From Candidatus Endomicrobium procryptotermitis (GTDB lineage: Bacteria > Elusimicrobiota > Endomicrobiia > Endomicrobiales > Endomicrobiaceae): DNA of 62,014 nt. The notes under the pieces are model-generated. The model was not told the origin of the DNA, made no database searches, and saw only the letters and a program-made list of their open reading frames with translations. Position 1 is the stretch's first letter. Each line of letters begins with the position of its first letter. Position numbers and translations under genes: made by a program. The stretch covers positions 1 through 62,014 of the forward strand of contig JAITIP010000040.1 in the NCBI GenBank assembly GCA_031279415.1, written 5' to 3'. Below are positions 34,884-44,539 of this stretch, one piece after another.

Positions 34884-35327
34884 TTAAATATGCCCTTTTA
34901 TTTTTCTATACGACTTTGTTATGATATTTTTCTGATTTACAAAGTAAAGAAGTTCCACTGCCCGTTCTATAGACGCCCATTCTAATTGCGCTATTTCTTT
35001 CCTATCGTAATTTAAAGGCTGCGAAAAAGTTTGTGCAAGAAAATAAATTGAATGTTTTTCTGTCGTCATGCCTTTTGTCTCGGGACGAGTGCCTTCAATT
35101 ATATAAATGTCTTCTTCTTTAAATCCTTCTACAAAATTCATATCTTTAATTCCGGTTTCTTCAAAAATTTCTCTTTTCGCTGCATGTAATCCTGTTGTAT
35201 CGCTTTCTTCAATATGCCCTTTCGGGAATCCCCATTTATCGCTTCTTTTTGATTTAACAAGCAGAAAAAGAGGTTCTTCATTTTCTATCTTATATATTAC
35301 TGCACCATAAGAGTATTCTTTCAGCAT
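34884..35327 (-). CDS. Nudix hydrolase, Ap4A-hydrolase-like
   Basis: This 147-residue protein has a complete Nudix box (G-x5-E-x7-REIFEETGI, residues about 37-59, with catalytic Glu in REIFEETG). The N-terminal YGAVIYKI and the WGFPKGHIE lead-in are typical of bis(5'-nucleosyl)-tetraphosphatases that split Ap4A. The substrate remains a family-level inference. It is the gene ahead of the Bax-inhibitor-like gene, with a 20-nt gap holding CCCGGGAGG, a good Shine-Dalgarno for the latter. Confidence 0.9.
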   Translation of the reverse strand: MLKEYSYGAVIYKIENEEPLFLLVKSKRSDKWGFPKGHIEESDTTGLHAAKREIFEETGIKDMNFVEGFKEEDIYIIEGTRPETKGMTTEKHSIYFLAQTFSQPLNYDRKEIAQLEWASIERAVELLYFVNQKNIITKSYRKIKGHI

Positions 35328-35341
35328 TGTATCCTCTAATT

Positions 35342-36163
35342 TTAATTTCTAAATATATTGAAAGAAAAACCCAAAGCGACATAAATAAGAGTCTCGATGT
35401 CTTCAGTCCAGCTATGAGCCGTGATTCTAGCATTTTCAAAATAAACTTTATAGCCGAATTCTGTAGTAAACCACGGACCAGTTTTCAAAAACAGCTTGTT
35501 TTCCCATCTAAAATCTTCTCCATCTTTAAAAGTTTCATATATTCTGGCTTCAGAAACAAATTTTGCATCTTTATGAAAAAGTAAATCATAATTGGCAACA
35601 ACTTCCGCTCCAGAATTTCTTTTATTGCCGTTTATAGAGTCATCAATCTGTTTGAGCGCTACACCTGCTCTCAACTTAAGAGCATTGATATTGTTCGAAA
35701 AAACTGTAAAGTTAAAGCCGGCAGACTCTATATAGCTTACGGGATCCATAAACTTATTATTTTGCGACTGCACGTAAAATGAAACATACGGCTGCAGCAA
35801 TTTATAAATTTTATAGGTATAAACAGCGTTAAATTCAAAATGATCAATGCTTATCTCAGAGTTCTTTTTCGTCTCGCTTTCACCATATTCTTCTTTAAAA
35901 GTAATAAGCCAGTTTGATTTATAAGAATCGCGTTCAGCGCTTAAAAACAATTTAGCCTGCCACATTCTTGAAAAGCTTTCTTTCCCCGTCCAATTTTTGC
36001 TTACCGCCGTTTGATTATATGCCCAAATTAAAATTCCAGAAGTTTTCCAATTTACTTGCGCCGTCACAGGTTTTTGTTCGTCATTTGCATTGCTCTCATC
36101 CTGTGAATACAAAGCCGCAGACACTGAAATGCAAAACACTACTGCAAATAATAATCTTTTCAC
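35342..36163 (-). CDS. Predicted outer-membrane beta-barrel protein
   Basis: This 273-residue protein has a signal peptide (MKRLLFAVVFCISVSAALYS). Its sequence alternates in polar/hydrophobic fashion with many aromatic residues (WLITFKEEYGE, FTVFSNNINALKLRAGVAL, WFTTEFGYKVYFENARI). It ends ALGFSFNIFRN, close to the aromatic-ended last strand of outer-membrane barrels. It resembles DUF3078/DUF481-type barrels. No enzymatic motif is seen. It lies between the PPM phosphatase and the Nudix gene, with no overlap to either. Confidence 0.7.
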   Translation of the reverse strand: MKRLLFAVVFCISVSAALYSQDESNANDEQKPVTAQVNWKTSGILIWAYNQTAVSKNWTGKESFSRMWQAKLFLSAERDSYKSNWLITFKEEYGESETKKNSEISIDHFEFNAVYTYKIYKLLQPYVSFYVQSQNNKFMDPVSYIESAGFNFTVFSNNINALKLRAGVALKQIDDSINGNKRNSGAEVVANYDLLFHKDAKFVSEARIYETFKDGEDFRWENKLFLKTGPWFTTEFGYKVYFENARITAHSWTEDIETLIYVALGFSFNIFRN

Positions 36164-36185
36164 TTAACTTAAACTTTTGCCCTTT

Positions 36186-37325
36186 TTATATTTCTTCTTT
36201 TGACACTATTTTATCCGCTTTTATAAGCTCGTTACTTATTTTATATATTATTTTTTCTCTAGGCAATATCCCCATCTGTTTAAACATTACATCCCCGTGA
36301 CCTTTGTTTACCGACATTCCTTCAATAAAATGTATTATATCCGATTCGTTTAAAAGATTTGCAAGCTTTGCAGGCGGTGTCTGTGCTTTTTGAAGAATTT
36401 CTTTGTCATTTATAATATTAAAACACTGATTTAAAGTTATCGCGCCTTCGGAAGCAAAGTCTAGACCTTCTATTTCATATTCTGGAGGAATGAAATCCAT
36501 AAAAAAAGACGCGTCAATTTTAGCCTTCTTGCCGCTCACTCTGCAAAAAATGTCCATTGTTGTTGAGCCACACACGGCTTTTTTCCCTTCAAAAGAAAGA
36601 AGCTTTTCAACGGCTTTTTCATCATCTGTTTTTAACAGCGGCGGTCCAGAAAAAACGCAAAATGCGTTCGACTGTCTAGCCGAAAGAATTACTGTGGTCA
36701 TGTCATCATCAAAGGATCCTGAAATTTCACGCGCTTTTAACGTAAGCATTTTTGGCATATCCGCAAGCATAACTTTATGAAGGTTAAAATTTAGAATGTC
36801 TAAAGCTCCTTTCGCACCTAAGACTCCGGACGATCCCATTCCGGCCTGCGTTATGCCGTCAGAAACAAAACATAGAGCGTCATTTTCTTTTAAACTGAAG
36901 TTTGCTTCATGAAAACTTCCAACGCGGTCATATTTTACCGAAGACCATTTTCCTCCATCTTCAAGCATAAACGGCATAGGCATTTCATAAGCGGCCGCAA
37001 TAACTTTTCCATCGGGAAACAGAACCGCTGCAGACAGCGCACAATAAAAACTGTCCGATGTCTTTGACTTTTCCATTTCGGAAGATATGCGTTCGAATAT
37101 TTTTCTCAGCGACAGGCCACTTAAAGACAAATTTTTTACCCTTTCGCAGCACATACCAGCAGCAATATTTGCTTTAATTCCCGAACCTATACCGTCGCAT
37201 AAAATCGCAAGGGTATAAGTGGATTTTCTTAAAATTCCGAAAATGTCTCCGCAGACGCTTTGATTGTTTTTTGATATTGCAAAAACATAATCGTCAAAAT
37301 AAAGTCGTTTATTGTTCATCATCAT
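36186..37325 (-). CDS. SpoIIE/PPM-type serine phosphatase paired with hydrogenase sensor
   Basis: This 379-residue protein has a PPM/SpoIIE-type phosphatase domain in the first 220 residues: LCDGIGSGIKAN (metal-binding Asp-Gly), FVSDGITQ (Asp) and FDDDMTTVIL (Asp pair). A C-terminal region of about 150 residues has no family I recognise. It starts inside the last 17 nt of the sensory hydrogenase gene (ATG triplet in tandem), so the two are translationally coupled. Phosphatases of this type are known neighbours of PAS-containing [FeFe] hydrogenases. The inferred role is to turn the hydrogenase's H2 or redox signal into dephosphorylation of an anti-sigma-antagonist-type target. The target is not in the window. 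Confidence 0.85.
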   Translation of the reverse strand: MMMNNKRLYFDDYVFAISKNNQSVCGDIFGILRKSTYTLAILCDGIGSGIKANIAAGMCCERVKNLSLSGLSLRKIFERISSEMEKSKTSDSFYCALSAAVLFPDGKVIAAAYEMPMPFMLEDGGKWSSVKYDRVGSFHEANFSLKENDALCFVSDGITQAGMGSSGVLGAKGALDILNFNLHKVMLADMPKMLTLKAREISGSFDDDMTTVILSARQSNAFCVFSGPPLLKTDDEKAVEKLLSFEGKKAVCGSTTMDIFCRVSGKKAKIDASFFMDFIPPEYEIEGLDFASEGAITLNQCFNIINDKEILQKAQTPPAKLANLLNESDIIHFIEGMSVNKGHGDVMFKQMGILPREKIIYKISNELIKADKIVSKEEI

Positions 37326-39027
37326 TTTCCAAAATTTTAAGAAGCTGGTTTAAAAGTTCTTCGCTTTTAGCCGTGCTTTCTCCCAGAAAAAGCGCCATTT
37401 TTTTTGCGCTATCAATCTGATGTTCAAGAAGTTCTTTAGCTTTAAGAAGAGTTTGTTTTTTTATTTCGTTGAGCCTTTCTTTATCGCGGGAAGTTTTCGT
37501 TATGTTTATAAAAATTCCTATATATTGCTTATCATCTTTCACAAAATATACTATCTGCCTGCATTTAATGCCGTAAGCATCATAAGAAACGACACTGATT
37601 CTGCTTGGCTCTTTAGAGCTTGCCAACATGTAAAATTCCGAAGGGTCAAAAAGCGCAGAAATATGTTTTCCTATAAGAGCTTCTGAAGTTAGAAACATTC
37701 TTTTAAAAGCGTCATTCATAGACAAAATATTAAAATTATTATCGGTAATTATTATGCCATTCGGGCTTGTTTCAAATATTTTGTCGGCTTTTACTTCCGC
37801 CGCTTTTCTCATAAAAGGAATGCACATTTCGGGTTCGGCCGTTTTATCAAGTACAGCGACAGCTTTGTCGCGGCAGCTGTCATATCCGCAGGCACCGCAG
37901 TTAAGTTCGTCTTCTCTTGTAAATTTACCTGTCTTTTCCAAAACTTTCCTTATTTCTTCTTCGGAATATCTTATGTGTTTTACGTTATAGTTCGGTAAAA
38001 AATTAATTTTCAGCGATTTAACATCAACTTCCGGCGTTTTCCCAGATACTTTTGCCATTGAAGCGTAATTTATTATGTCTTTTCTTTTTTCGAATATATT
38101 TTTATCGTTTCCAATCCCCGGCCCGTTTATGCATCCATTATCACAAAATAGAGGCTCAATTAAAACACCATCAGAACAATCTATATCATCAACGGCGTTT
38201 TTTAAATCTTCAAAGCCACTGACATGAAAAATTTGTTTGTCCAAACCGTCGTTTTCAATCGAAGCGGTTTTCAAAAGCCCGCCAGGAAGCGGAAAAAATC
38301 TCGATTTTCCGGGAACCTCTTCATCAAAGCAGCCGTCCTCAAGAGACAAAAGATTTATGCCATTGTCTGCAAAAAGCTCTTTAAGCTCGGCAAAAGTTAA
38401 AGCGTATTCGACAGAACCTTTGGCGTTTTCCCAAAGAATTTCACTTTTTTTTGCAACGCATGGACCAGCAAAAATTATTTTTACCTCTTCTCCGAATTTT
38501 TTCTTTATCTTTTTCGCATGCGCTATCATCGGAGAAACGACATTTATAAGATTTGCGGTATTGTCTTGCCTGTACATTGTCACATAATTTACAGCGGCCG
38601 GACATGCTGTGCATATTTTTGTTTTATTATCTTTAGCGGCGCGTTTTGCCGTGGCTATCGCCGTATCGTAAGCGCCTATCGCAGTTTCTGCAACGTGACA
38701 AAAGCCAAGTTTTTTTAATGCCGTAGGAATCTTTCTTATTTCAGTACCGTCAAAAGCGCAGACAAACGACGGTGCCAGTGTTATGGCAATTTTCAATTTA
38801 TTTTTCCTGCTTTCTTCAAGCAGCATTTCAACATTTGAAACGTCGTTTCTAAAAGTTTTCGCACCCTGCGGACACTCTCTTATACACGTTCCGCAGACTA
38901 TGCATCTTTCATTGTTTACATTTGCCTGTGAACCGGAAAAACTTATCGCTTTTACGGGACATACCCTTATGCACCTGTAACAGTCTTTACATTTCGCCGA
39001 CAAAGTATATACAATTTTTTCAGCCAT
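37309..39027 (-). CDS. hydS: Sensory [FeFe] hydrogenase HydS with Fes and PAS domains
   Basis: This 572-residue protein has two N-terminal 4Fe-4S clusters (Cys 13-23 and 42-52) and an H-cluster domain with L1 CTACP at 139-143, L2 GPCVAKK at 188-194 and L3 FCDNGCINGPG at 294-304. A Fes 4Fe-4S domain follows (CGACGYDSC at 377-385 plus C402), then a PAS domain (about 412-520) and a coiled tail. In L1 the proton-relay Cys of catalytic enzymes (TSCCP) is Ala, as in Thermotoga HydS. In L3 the usual Met is Leu. These changes, with the PAS domain and the coupled PPM phosphatase, mark a sensor rather than a bulk H2 producer. An AAGGTGATAAA Shine-Dalgarno precedes the ATG. It senses H2 or redox state by inference. 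Confidence 0.92.
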   Translation of the reverse strand: MAEKIVYTLSAKCKDCYRCIRVCPVKAISFSGSQANVNNERCIVCGTCIRECPQGAKTFRNDVSNVEMLLEESRKNKLKIAITLAPSFVCAFDGTEIRKIPTALKKLGFCHVAETAIGAYDTAIATAKRAAKDNKTKICTACPAAVNYVTMYRQDNTANLINVVSPMIAHAKKIKKKFGEEVKIIFAGPCVAKKSEILWENAKGSVEYALTFAELKELFADNGINLLSLEDGCFDEEVPGKSRFFPLPGGLLKTASIENDGLDKQIFHVSGFEDLKNAVDDIDCSDGVLIEPLFCDNGCINGPGIGNDKNIFEKRKDIINYASMAKVSGKTPEVDVKSLKINFLPNYNVKHIRYSEEEIRKVLEKTGKFTREDELNCGACGYDSCRDKAVAVLDKTAEPEMCIPFMRKAAEVKADKIFETSPNGIIITDNNFNILSMNDAFKRMFLTSEALIGKHISALFDPSEFYMLASSKEPSRISVVSYDAYGIKCRQIVYFVKDDKQYIGIFINITKTSRDKERLNEIKKQTLLKAKELLEHQIDSAKKMALFLGESTAKSEELLNQLLKILENDDEQ

Positions 39028-39031
39028 TTTA

Positions 39032-39559
39032 TCACCTTAAATCGAATTCTTTTAAGATTTCGTAACGGTTTATGCCTGGCCGCAGAACGCTGTTGACCAG
39101 AACGACTTTTTTCACCGTAAATCTTCCGAATTCTTTTTCTTTGATAAAACTTTCCGACAAATATTTATCCAGCAGGCTTTCCCTAACACAGTTATTTCTA
39201 AACCGCACCAAAGTTATATGTGCGATGTACTCATTCTGCGAATTGTCCATGCTCAAAGCCATTTTTTTTAAAGAAAACGTTTTGTCTTTGACACCCGCCC
39301 ATAAAACATCTGCATATTTACTGCGCGAAAAAAAATTGACGCCTTTAACTACAGCTTCAAATTTTCTTATACCTTCAATTGCATTCTCAACAATTTTCAG
39401 ACATTCTTCGCAATCTTTTTTGCCAAAATATTTGACTGTAATATGCATTTTTGCGCACATAACAGCTTTAACTTTAAAATATTCTGCCGCAGTTTTTGAA
39501 AACGCATATATTTTCTCCGCAATATCTGAGGAAATAAATACTGCGGCAAACAATCTCAT
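39032..39559 (-). CDS. thpR: RNA 2',3'-cyclic phosphodiesterase
   Basis: This 175-residue protein of the 2H phosphoesterase family has both His motifs: HITVKYFG near residue 39 and HITLVRF near residue 113. RLFAAVFIS is the usual N-terminus. It opens 2',3'-cyclic phosphates on RNA ends. It overlaps cinA by 4 nt (ATGA), an arrangement also common in other genomes where thpR follows cinA. Confidence 0.94.
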   Translation of the reverse strand: MRLFAAVFISSDIAEKIYAFSKTAAEYFKVKAVMCAKMHITVKYFGKKDCEECLKIVENAIEGIRKFEAVVKGVNFFSRSKYADVLWAGVKDKTFSLKKMALSMDNSQNEYIAHITLVRFRNNCVRESLLDKYLSESFIKEKEFGRFTVKKVVLVNSVLRPGINRYEILKEFDLR

Positions 39560-40878
39560 CTCTTTTTGCCTTTTGAGATACGTGCAGACGTCTTTTTTGC
39601 ATCTTTATCATTTAAAATTTTGCGGCGCAGTACATCAAGAGCAGTATTTGCCGCACGTTCTCTGATGTCTTTTCTGTTCCCTGAAAAGTTATATTTAAAA
39701 ATCTGTGTCCCTTTTTTTGAAGCGATTGCAATAAAAACAAGCCCGATGGGCTTTTCTTTTGTCGCTCCGCCGGGTCCTGCTATACCGGTAACCGAAACGG
39801 CATAATCGCAATCCGAAACACGCAGCGTCCCTTCCGCCATTTCTTTAGCCGTTTCTTCACTTACTGCACCAAAATCTCTAAGCGTTTCTTCTTTAATTCC
39901 GAGCAGTTTCATCTTTGATTCATTTGAATAAGTTACCGCTGAACTTTTGAAATATGCCGAACTGCCAGACGTGTCGGTAATCTTTTTTGAAACAAGCCCA
40001 CCCGTACAGGATTCAGCAAAAGAAACTGTTTTTTTGTTTTCTATCAAAAGTCTGCCTACCGAATCGGCAAGCTCGTCGTTTCCGGAGCCGAAAATATTGT
40101 CTCCGAGTACTTTTTCAAGCTCAAATTTCAGATTACCTGAAATATCATCAACAAGCATTTCATCGGTTCCAGAAACCGCATATTTTACAGTTATAATGCT
40201 TCCACTTGCCAGAATTCCAAACTCTATGGCTCCGTTTTCACCGAACCCCACCGCTTCCATAACGGGCTTTATCAGTTCTTCGACAAGAGATTCAGCAAGC
40301 CCGAAAATGTGTAAAGACTCGTTTTTTCTTATTCCTGAATGATAGCTTTTGAAAAAAGGTTCCGCGTTTTCGTCAAACATAGGCCGCATTTCTCTAGGCG
40401 GGCCAGGAAGCAAAAATATCGTCTTTCTTATTTTCTTTTCACCTTCTTTATATTCAAAATGAAGCAGTTGTCCGGGAGCCGTGCCAAAACGGTTCTCCAA
40501 AACTTTGGCTCCCCTGATAATATTTGCCTGCCTCTCATTGATTTTAGGAATTTCAAAAATCGAATGTTTTACAAAAAACTCTTTTATAGAATTTAAAACG
40601 TTTTCATCGATATATGTTTCCATGCCAAGTGTCTGCGCAACACTTTCTACAGTTATATCGTCAAAAGTAGGTCCCAACCCACCAGTGACGATAATTATGC
40701 TGCTTCTTTCACAGGCTATTTTAAGTTCCTTACAAAGTTCGGCTTTTCTGTCTCCGACGGTTGTTATAAACGACAAATGAAGCCCCAAAAACAAAAGCTT
40801 TGAACCTATATATGCGGCAGTGGTATTTATTTTACCGGTCAATAATTCGTTTCCAGTACAGATGAGTTCGATTTTCAT
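39556..40878 (-). CDS. cinA: CinA-family protein (nicotinamide-nucleotide amidohydrolase)
   Basis: This protein of about 440 residues has an N-terminal MoaB-like domain (ELICTGNELLTGKINTTAA, TGGLGPTFDDIT, LPGPPREMRPMF). The C-terminal PncC-type NMN deamidase domain has SFAESCTGGLVSKKITDT and VTGIAGPGG. It recycles NAD breakdown products and is linked to competence operons. I start it at the ATG 40878 (MKIELICTGN); a TTG at 40893 overlapping the upstream stop codon is the alternative. It is the second gene of DUF3467-cinA-thpR. Confidence 0.95.
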   Translation of the reverse strand: MKIELICTGNELLTGKINTTAAYIGSKLLFLGLHLSFITTVGDRKAELCKELKIACERSSIIIVTGGLGPTFDDITVESVAQTLGMETYIDENVLNSIKEFFVKHSIFEIPKINERQANIIRGAKVLENRFGTAPGQLLHFEYKEGEKKIRKTIFLLPGPPREMRPMFDENAEPFFKSYHSGIRKNESLHIFGLAESLVEELIKPVMEAVGFGENGAIEFGILASGSIITVKYAVSGTDEMLVDDISGNLKFELEKVLGDNIFGSGNDELADSVGRLLIENKKTVSFAESCTGGLVSKKITDTSGSSAYFKSSAVTYSNESKMKLLGIKEETLRDFGAVSEETAKEMAEGTLRVSDCDYAVSVTGIAGPGGATKEKPIGLVFIAIASKKGTQIFKYNFSGNRKDIRERAANTALDVLRRKILNDKDAKKTSARISKGKKR

Positions 40879-40889
40879 GATTTTGACAC

Positions 40890-41189
40890 TCAATTATAAT
40901 ATTCGGACTTAGAGCCGCTGACATCTCTGACGGTTGTTTTGACCTCTCCAAACTTAGCTTCATATTTTGTAATATTGTCCTGCAAAGCCGCTATCATCTT
41001 TTTTACATGTCCAGGAGAAGTAATAATCCTGCTTCTGACTTTCGCTTTGCGGTTTTGCGGCTGAAAGAAAATAAAATCAATAACAAACTCACTTTCGGAA
41101 TGCGTTATCAAAGCCAGATTCGAATAAATCCCGTTTGAAGTCTGCTCGTCTATTTCTATTTCTATTTCCCCGTCTTTTTTCTTTTCCAT
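40890..41189 (-). CDS. DUF3467 protein
   Basis: This 99-residue protein matches DUF3467: YSNLALITHSESEFVIDFIF, then RIITSPGHVKKMIAALQDNI and KYEAKFG. The family is small, widespread and of unknown function. The ATG at 41189 is chosen because GGAGGA lies 8 nt upstream; the ATG at 41204 overlaps that Shine-Dalgarno. It is the first gene of a run with cinA and thpR. In the upstream gap, GGCACAAA near 41290 and TTTGTGC near 41336 form a long-range inverted repeat of unknown meaning. Confidence 0.85.
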   Translation of the reverse strand: MEKKKDGEIEIEIDEQTSNGIYSNLALITHSESEFVIDFIFFQPQNRKAKVRSRIITSPGHVKKMIAALQDNITKYEAKFGEVKTTVRDVSGSKSEYYN

Positions 41190-41373
41190 AATTTTTTCCT
41201 CCATATTTTTAATTTTGTGATTAACAAAAAATTTTTATATATGCCAAATATAAACTTCTAACTCTCCAGCCTATCCCCTAAATAATAAAGGCACAAACCG
41301 GACTTGTATTATAAAAGGAATCATAAATACATGAATTTGTGCTTTACGGTCAAGTTAAAACCTTTATTGTTTT

Positions 41374-42438
41374 TTACAAGTTTATCATTTTTATTATCTG
41401 CGAAATATTGGCTTTTACTTTTTTAGGCTTAACGGCATTTGATACGGCAGTGTCCGGATCTTTGAGACCATGCCCCGTAAGAATACACACCGTTTTTACT
41501 GGAAGAGTGGTTTTAAAATATCCCCGTCTTATGTATTTAATAAGTCCCGCAAGCGACGAAGCCGAAGCGGGCTCGCAAAAAACGCCTTCATTTATAGCAA
41601 TCATCGAATAAGCTTCGAGTATTTCTTCATCGGTAACGGAATCTATAATACCTTTAGATTCATCTCTTGCTTCTTCGGCAGTTTTCCAAGAAGCAGGATT
41701 TCCTATTCTTATAGCAGTAGCTATTGTTTCAGGTTTTTCAACGGGACTGCCTTTGACTATCGGTGCTGCTCCCGCAGCTTGAAAACCCATCATTTTCGGA
41801 AGTGCATATTGTTTTGGAAAAAGTCCATTATATTCTTTGTATCCTTTCCAGTAAGCTGTAATATTTCCAGCGTTTCCAACTGGCATAAACTGATAATCGG
41901 GCGATTGCCCGAGCGTTTCGCATATCTCGAAAGCAGCCGTCTTCTGTCCTTCTATTCTAAAAGGATTTATCGAATTTACAAGCGTAAGTGGATATTTTTC
42001 GCTAAGCTCTTTTACGAGATTTAACGCTTCGTCAAAATTTCCGTCAACTTCCAAAACTTCAGCGCCATGCATAACAGCCTGAGAAAGTTTTCCCAAAGCT
42101 ATTTTCCCTTCGGGAATTAAAACTATGCATTTTATCGCCGCTCTTGCAGCATATGCCGCAGCTGATGCAGAAGTATTTCCTGTTGAAGCACATATAACGG
42201 CTTTGCTTCCTTCTTCAACTGCTTTGGAAACAGCCATCGTCATTCCCCTGTCTTTGAAGGAACCTGTAGGGTTCATGCCTTCAAATTTAAAATATATTTC
42301 GCCGTTAAATCCAAGTTTTTTCGACAGATTTTTTGCGGGAATAAGCGGAGTGCTTCCTTCTTGAAGTGAAATTACTGGAGTTTTTTCGTTAACCGGCAAA
42401 AATTTTCTATACTTTTCTATCAAACCTTTGTAGTGCAT
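41374..42438 (-). CDS. thrC: Threonine synthase
   Basis: This is a 354-residue fold-type II PLP enzyme. It has [14 protein letters not shown], then the PLP-lysine motif GSFKDRGM (residues about 61-68), [18 protein letters not shown], the phosphate-binding GNAGN, and a C-terminal [12 protein letters not shown]. The last motif separates threonine synthase from threonine dehydratase. It converts O-phosphohomoserine to threonine. It is the short (class I-like) bacterial form. Monocistronic as far as visible; the other thr genes are not in the window. Confidence 0.95.
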   Translation of the reverse strand: MHYKGLIEKYRKFLPVNEKTPVISLQEGSTPLIPAKNLSKKLGFNGEIYFKFEGMNPTGSFKDRGMTMAVSKAVEEGSKAVICASTGNTSASAAAYAARAAIKCIVLIPEGKIALGKLSQAVMHGAEVLEVDGNFDEALNLVKELSEKYPLTLVNSINPFRIEGQKTAAFEICETLGQSPDYQFMPVGNAGNITAYWKGYKEYNGLFPKQYALPKMMGFQAAGAAPIVKGSPVEKPETIATAIRIGNPASWKTAEEARDESKGIIDSVTDEEILEAYSMIAINEGVFCEPASASSLAGLIKYIRRGYFKTTLPVKTVCILTGHGLKDPDTAVSNAVKPKKVKANISQIIKMINL

Positions 42439-42520
42439 TTTCGCAGTCCTTTATGTAAATTTTTATTGATGTTCAAATTGTATTATTTTAAACCGTTAAA
42501 ATCAAACAGTTGTAAAAATG

Positions 42521-43327
42521 TTATCTCTCTATGATTTTGGAAATATTAACTGAAAGGATTTTTCGTTTGCTTTCCTGTGGTATGTTTAAATTATAGATAA
42601 ACTCTACTTCATCTTTTGGCATCTGCATAGGAAAATCAGAACCATAGATAATTCTGTCAAAACCGTGTTTTTCAAAAAATTTGTCCAAAAGCTCTCTTTT
42701 CATCGCTCTTATGCTGTCTGAAGTGTCAAAATAGATATTTCTGCCGGCAAGTTTATCCAAAACTTCTTCCCATATCATAAATCCGCCCATATGTGCTCCG
42801 ATTATTTTCATTTCTGGAAATTTGCCGAGCAGTTTTATTATTCTGTTAGGAGAAGATTTAATTTCGCCAGGAGAACTGAGTTCAATTCCGCAGTGAAATA
42901 TTACAGGAAGATTAAATTTCTGAAGTTTTTCATAAAGAACAAAGGCTTTTTTATCATCGACATAAAAATTCTGAAATTCCGGCTGCAGCTTAATTCCGAA
43001 AGCATTGTCTTTTATTCTTTTTATTTCTTCGTTAAGAGCATGCGTTCCTGCAAACTCATGAAAAAAGGGGTGCATTGAAGCAAAAGGAATAAACCTTTCA
43101 TTCTTTATCGAAAAAAGCCAGTTATTTATTGAGATTACTTGATCTGGACGAGATGCTACAGAAGAAATAACGCTTTTGCTTATTGTAGCCGCGTCCATAT
43201 ATTTCAAGAGATTATCGGCTATCGGCAAATCAATCATCTTATGATTAAAAGCGCGTTCAAGATACTCTTTCGCTTTTTGAGCCACTTTTTCAGGCCAGAT
43301 ATGACAATGCGAATCTATTATTTCCAT
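42521..43327 (-). CDS. Amidohydrolase-2-type metal-dependent hydrolase
   Basis: This 268-residue TIM-barrel hydrolase has DSHCHIWP at residues 5-12 (metal ligands), VIFHCG near 140, IIGAHMGG near 175 and YGSDFPM near 228. This is the layout of the amidohydrolase-2/ACMSD-like family. The substrate cannot be read from the sequence; members are decarboxylases or hydrolases of small organic acids. It starts 1 nt after pta, so the two are co-transcribed, perhaps only by position. Confidence 0.85.
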   Translation of the reverse strand: MEIIDSHCHIWPEKVAQKAKEYLERAFNHKMIDLPIADNLLKYMDAATISKSVISSVASRPDQVISINNWLFSIKNERFIPFASMHPFFHEFAGTHALNEEIKRIKDNAFGIKLQPEFQNFYVDDKKAFVLYEKLQKFNLPVIFHCGIELSSPGEIKSSPNRIIKLLGKFPEMKIIGAHMGGFMIWEEVLDKLAGRNIYFDTSDSIRAMKRELLDKFFEKHGFDRIIYGSDFPMQMPKDEVEFIYNLNIPQESKRKILSVNISKIIER

Positions 43328-43328
43328 T

Positions 43329-44333
43329 TTATTTCTGAAGAAGCATTATTGCGCTTACCATATATATATCATCGGCATTACAGCCCCTGCTTAAATCGCT
43401 CACAGGCAAAGCAAGTCCCTGAATTATCGGGCCTAGAGCCTGAAATCCGCCGAGCCTTTCAGCCATTTTGTAACCTATGTTTCCTGCATTTAAATCAGGA
43501 AATATAAATATATTCGTTTTGCCCGCGACTTTAGAATCTGGCGCTTTTCTTTTTGCCACGTCTTCTATAACCGCTGTGTCAAACTGCAATTCGCCGTCAA
43601 TATTTACGCTTTTATCGTTTTCAAAAAGTTCTTTTGTCAGTTCTACGGCTTCCATTATTTTATCTAAAATTTTATGTTTTGCGCTGCCTTTTGTGGAAAA
43701 GGAAAGAAAAGCTGTATTAATCGTTTTTTCTGGAAAAAGCTTTTTATAGTTGTATATTGTGGCATTGGCTATATCTTTAAGTCCTAAAGAAGAAGGGTCA
43801 GGATTTACGCCGCAGTCAGCAAATAGTACTGGTTCTTTTACGATTTTATGATTTTCTGGAGGTATCATAAGAAAGAAAGAAGATATAAGCCTTATTCCTT
43901 CCATTGTTCCTATAGTGTGAAGAGAGGCTCTTAAAACATCAGCGGTATCGTAAACGGCTCCGCAGACGCATGCATCGCATTTTTTGCTTTTAAGATACAT
44001 CATTGAGAAATAAAGAGGAGTTTTTAAAAGATTCAGCGCTTCTTGTTGATTCATACCTTTTTTTACACGCGCAACGACAAAATCCTCTATAACTTTTTCA
44101 TCGATTAAAGCACTGTCTATGTGCACGAGTTCTATACCGGAAAGATTTACGCCTGCGGACTCCGCAGCATCTTCAACGGATTTTAAATCCGATATCGGCA
44201 AAACGACGGAAGCTATTGCATCTTTAACCAACATCTGTGCAGCTTTCAAAACTCTGGCATCTGTACTTTCAGGCAAAATTACTTTTCCTTTTACTTTTGA
44301 CGCCATATCCAGAATATGTTTTCTTATGTCCAT
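43329..44333 (-). CDS. pta: Phosphate acetyltransferase
   Basis: This 334-residue protein of the short Pta form (no N-terminal DRTGG/AAA-like part) starts KVKGKVILPESTDARVLKAA. It contains GAVYDTADVLRASLHTIGT, FADCGVNPDPSS and the C-terminal NIFIFPDLNAGNIGYKMAER, the classical Pta signature. It interconverts acetyl-CoA and acetyl phosphate, giving ATP through acetate kinase in fermenting cells; ackA is not in this window. A GGGAGATTATT Shine-Dalgarno precedes the ATG. The neighbouring amidohydrolase is 1 nt downstream. Confidence 0.95.
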   Translation of the reverse strand: MDIRKHILDMASKVKGKVILPESTDARVLKAAQMLVKDAIASVVLPISDLKSVEDAAESAGVNLSGIELVHIDSALIDEKVIEDFVVARVKKGMNQQEALNLLKTPLYFSMMYLKSKKCDACVCGAVYDTADVLRASLHTIGTMEGIRLISSFFLMIPPENHKIVKEPVLFADCGVNPDPSSLGLKDIANATIYNYKKLFPEKTINTAFLSFSTKGSAKHKILDKIMEAVELTKELFENDKSVNIDGELQFDTAVIEDVAKRKAPDSKVAGKTNIFIFPDLNAGNIGYKMAERLGGFQALGPIIQGLALPVSDLSRGCNADDIYMVSAIMLLQK

Positions 44334-44494
44334 AATAATCTCCCGTTTTTTGATTTTTAAAAAGGTGTTTTAATTCTATCATATTTTTGAGCTTTTGTAA
44401 GAACAAGACGTAATCTATTTTTATTATTAGTTTCTATTTCTTTAATTTTATTTACTGTTGTAAGCACCTTGTATATCTCCCTTCATCGTCTTTG

Positions 44495-44523
44495 TTGACT
44501 AAACAAGCTCATTAATGTAGAAT
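44495..44523 (+). promoter_or_regulatory. Sigma-70 promoter for the coiled-coil lipoprotein-GDT1 operon
   Basis: TTGACT (44495-44500), a 17-bp spacer and TAGAAT (44518-44523) form a near-consensus promoter. The predicted start is near 44530, about 10 nt ahead of the lipoprotein ATG, so the leader is very short and has no Shine-Dalgarno. Confidence 0.75.
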
Positions 44524-44539
44524 TTATAAAAGTTCAATT

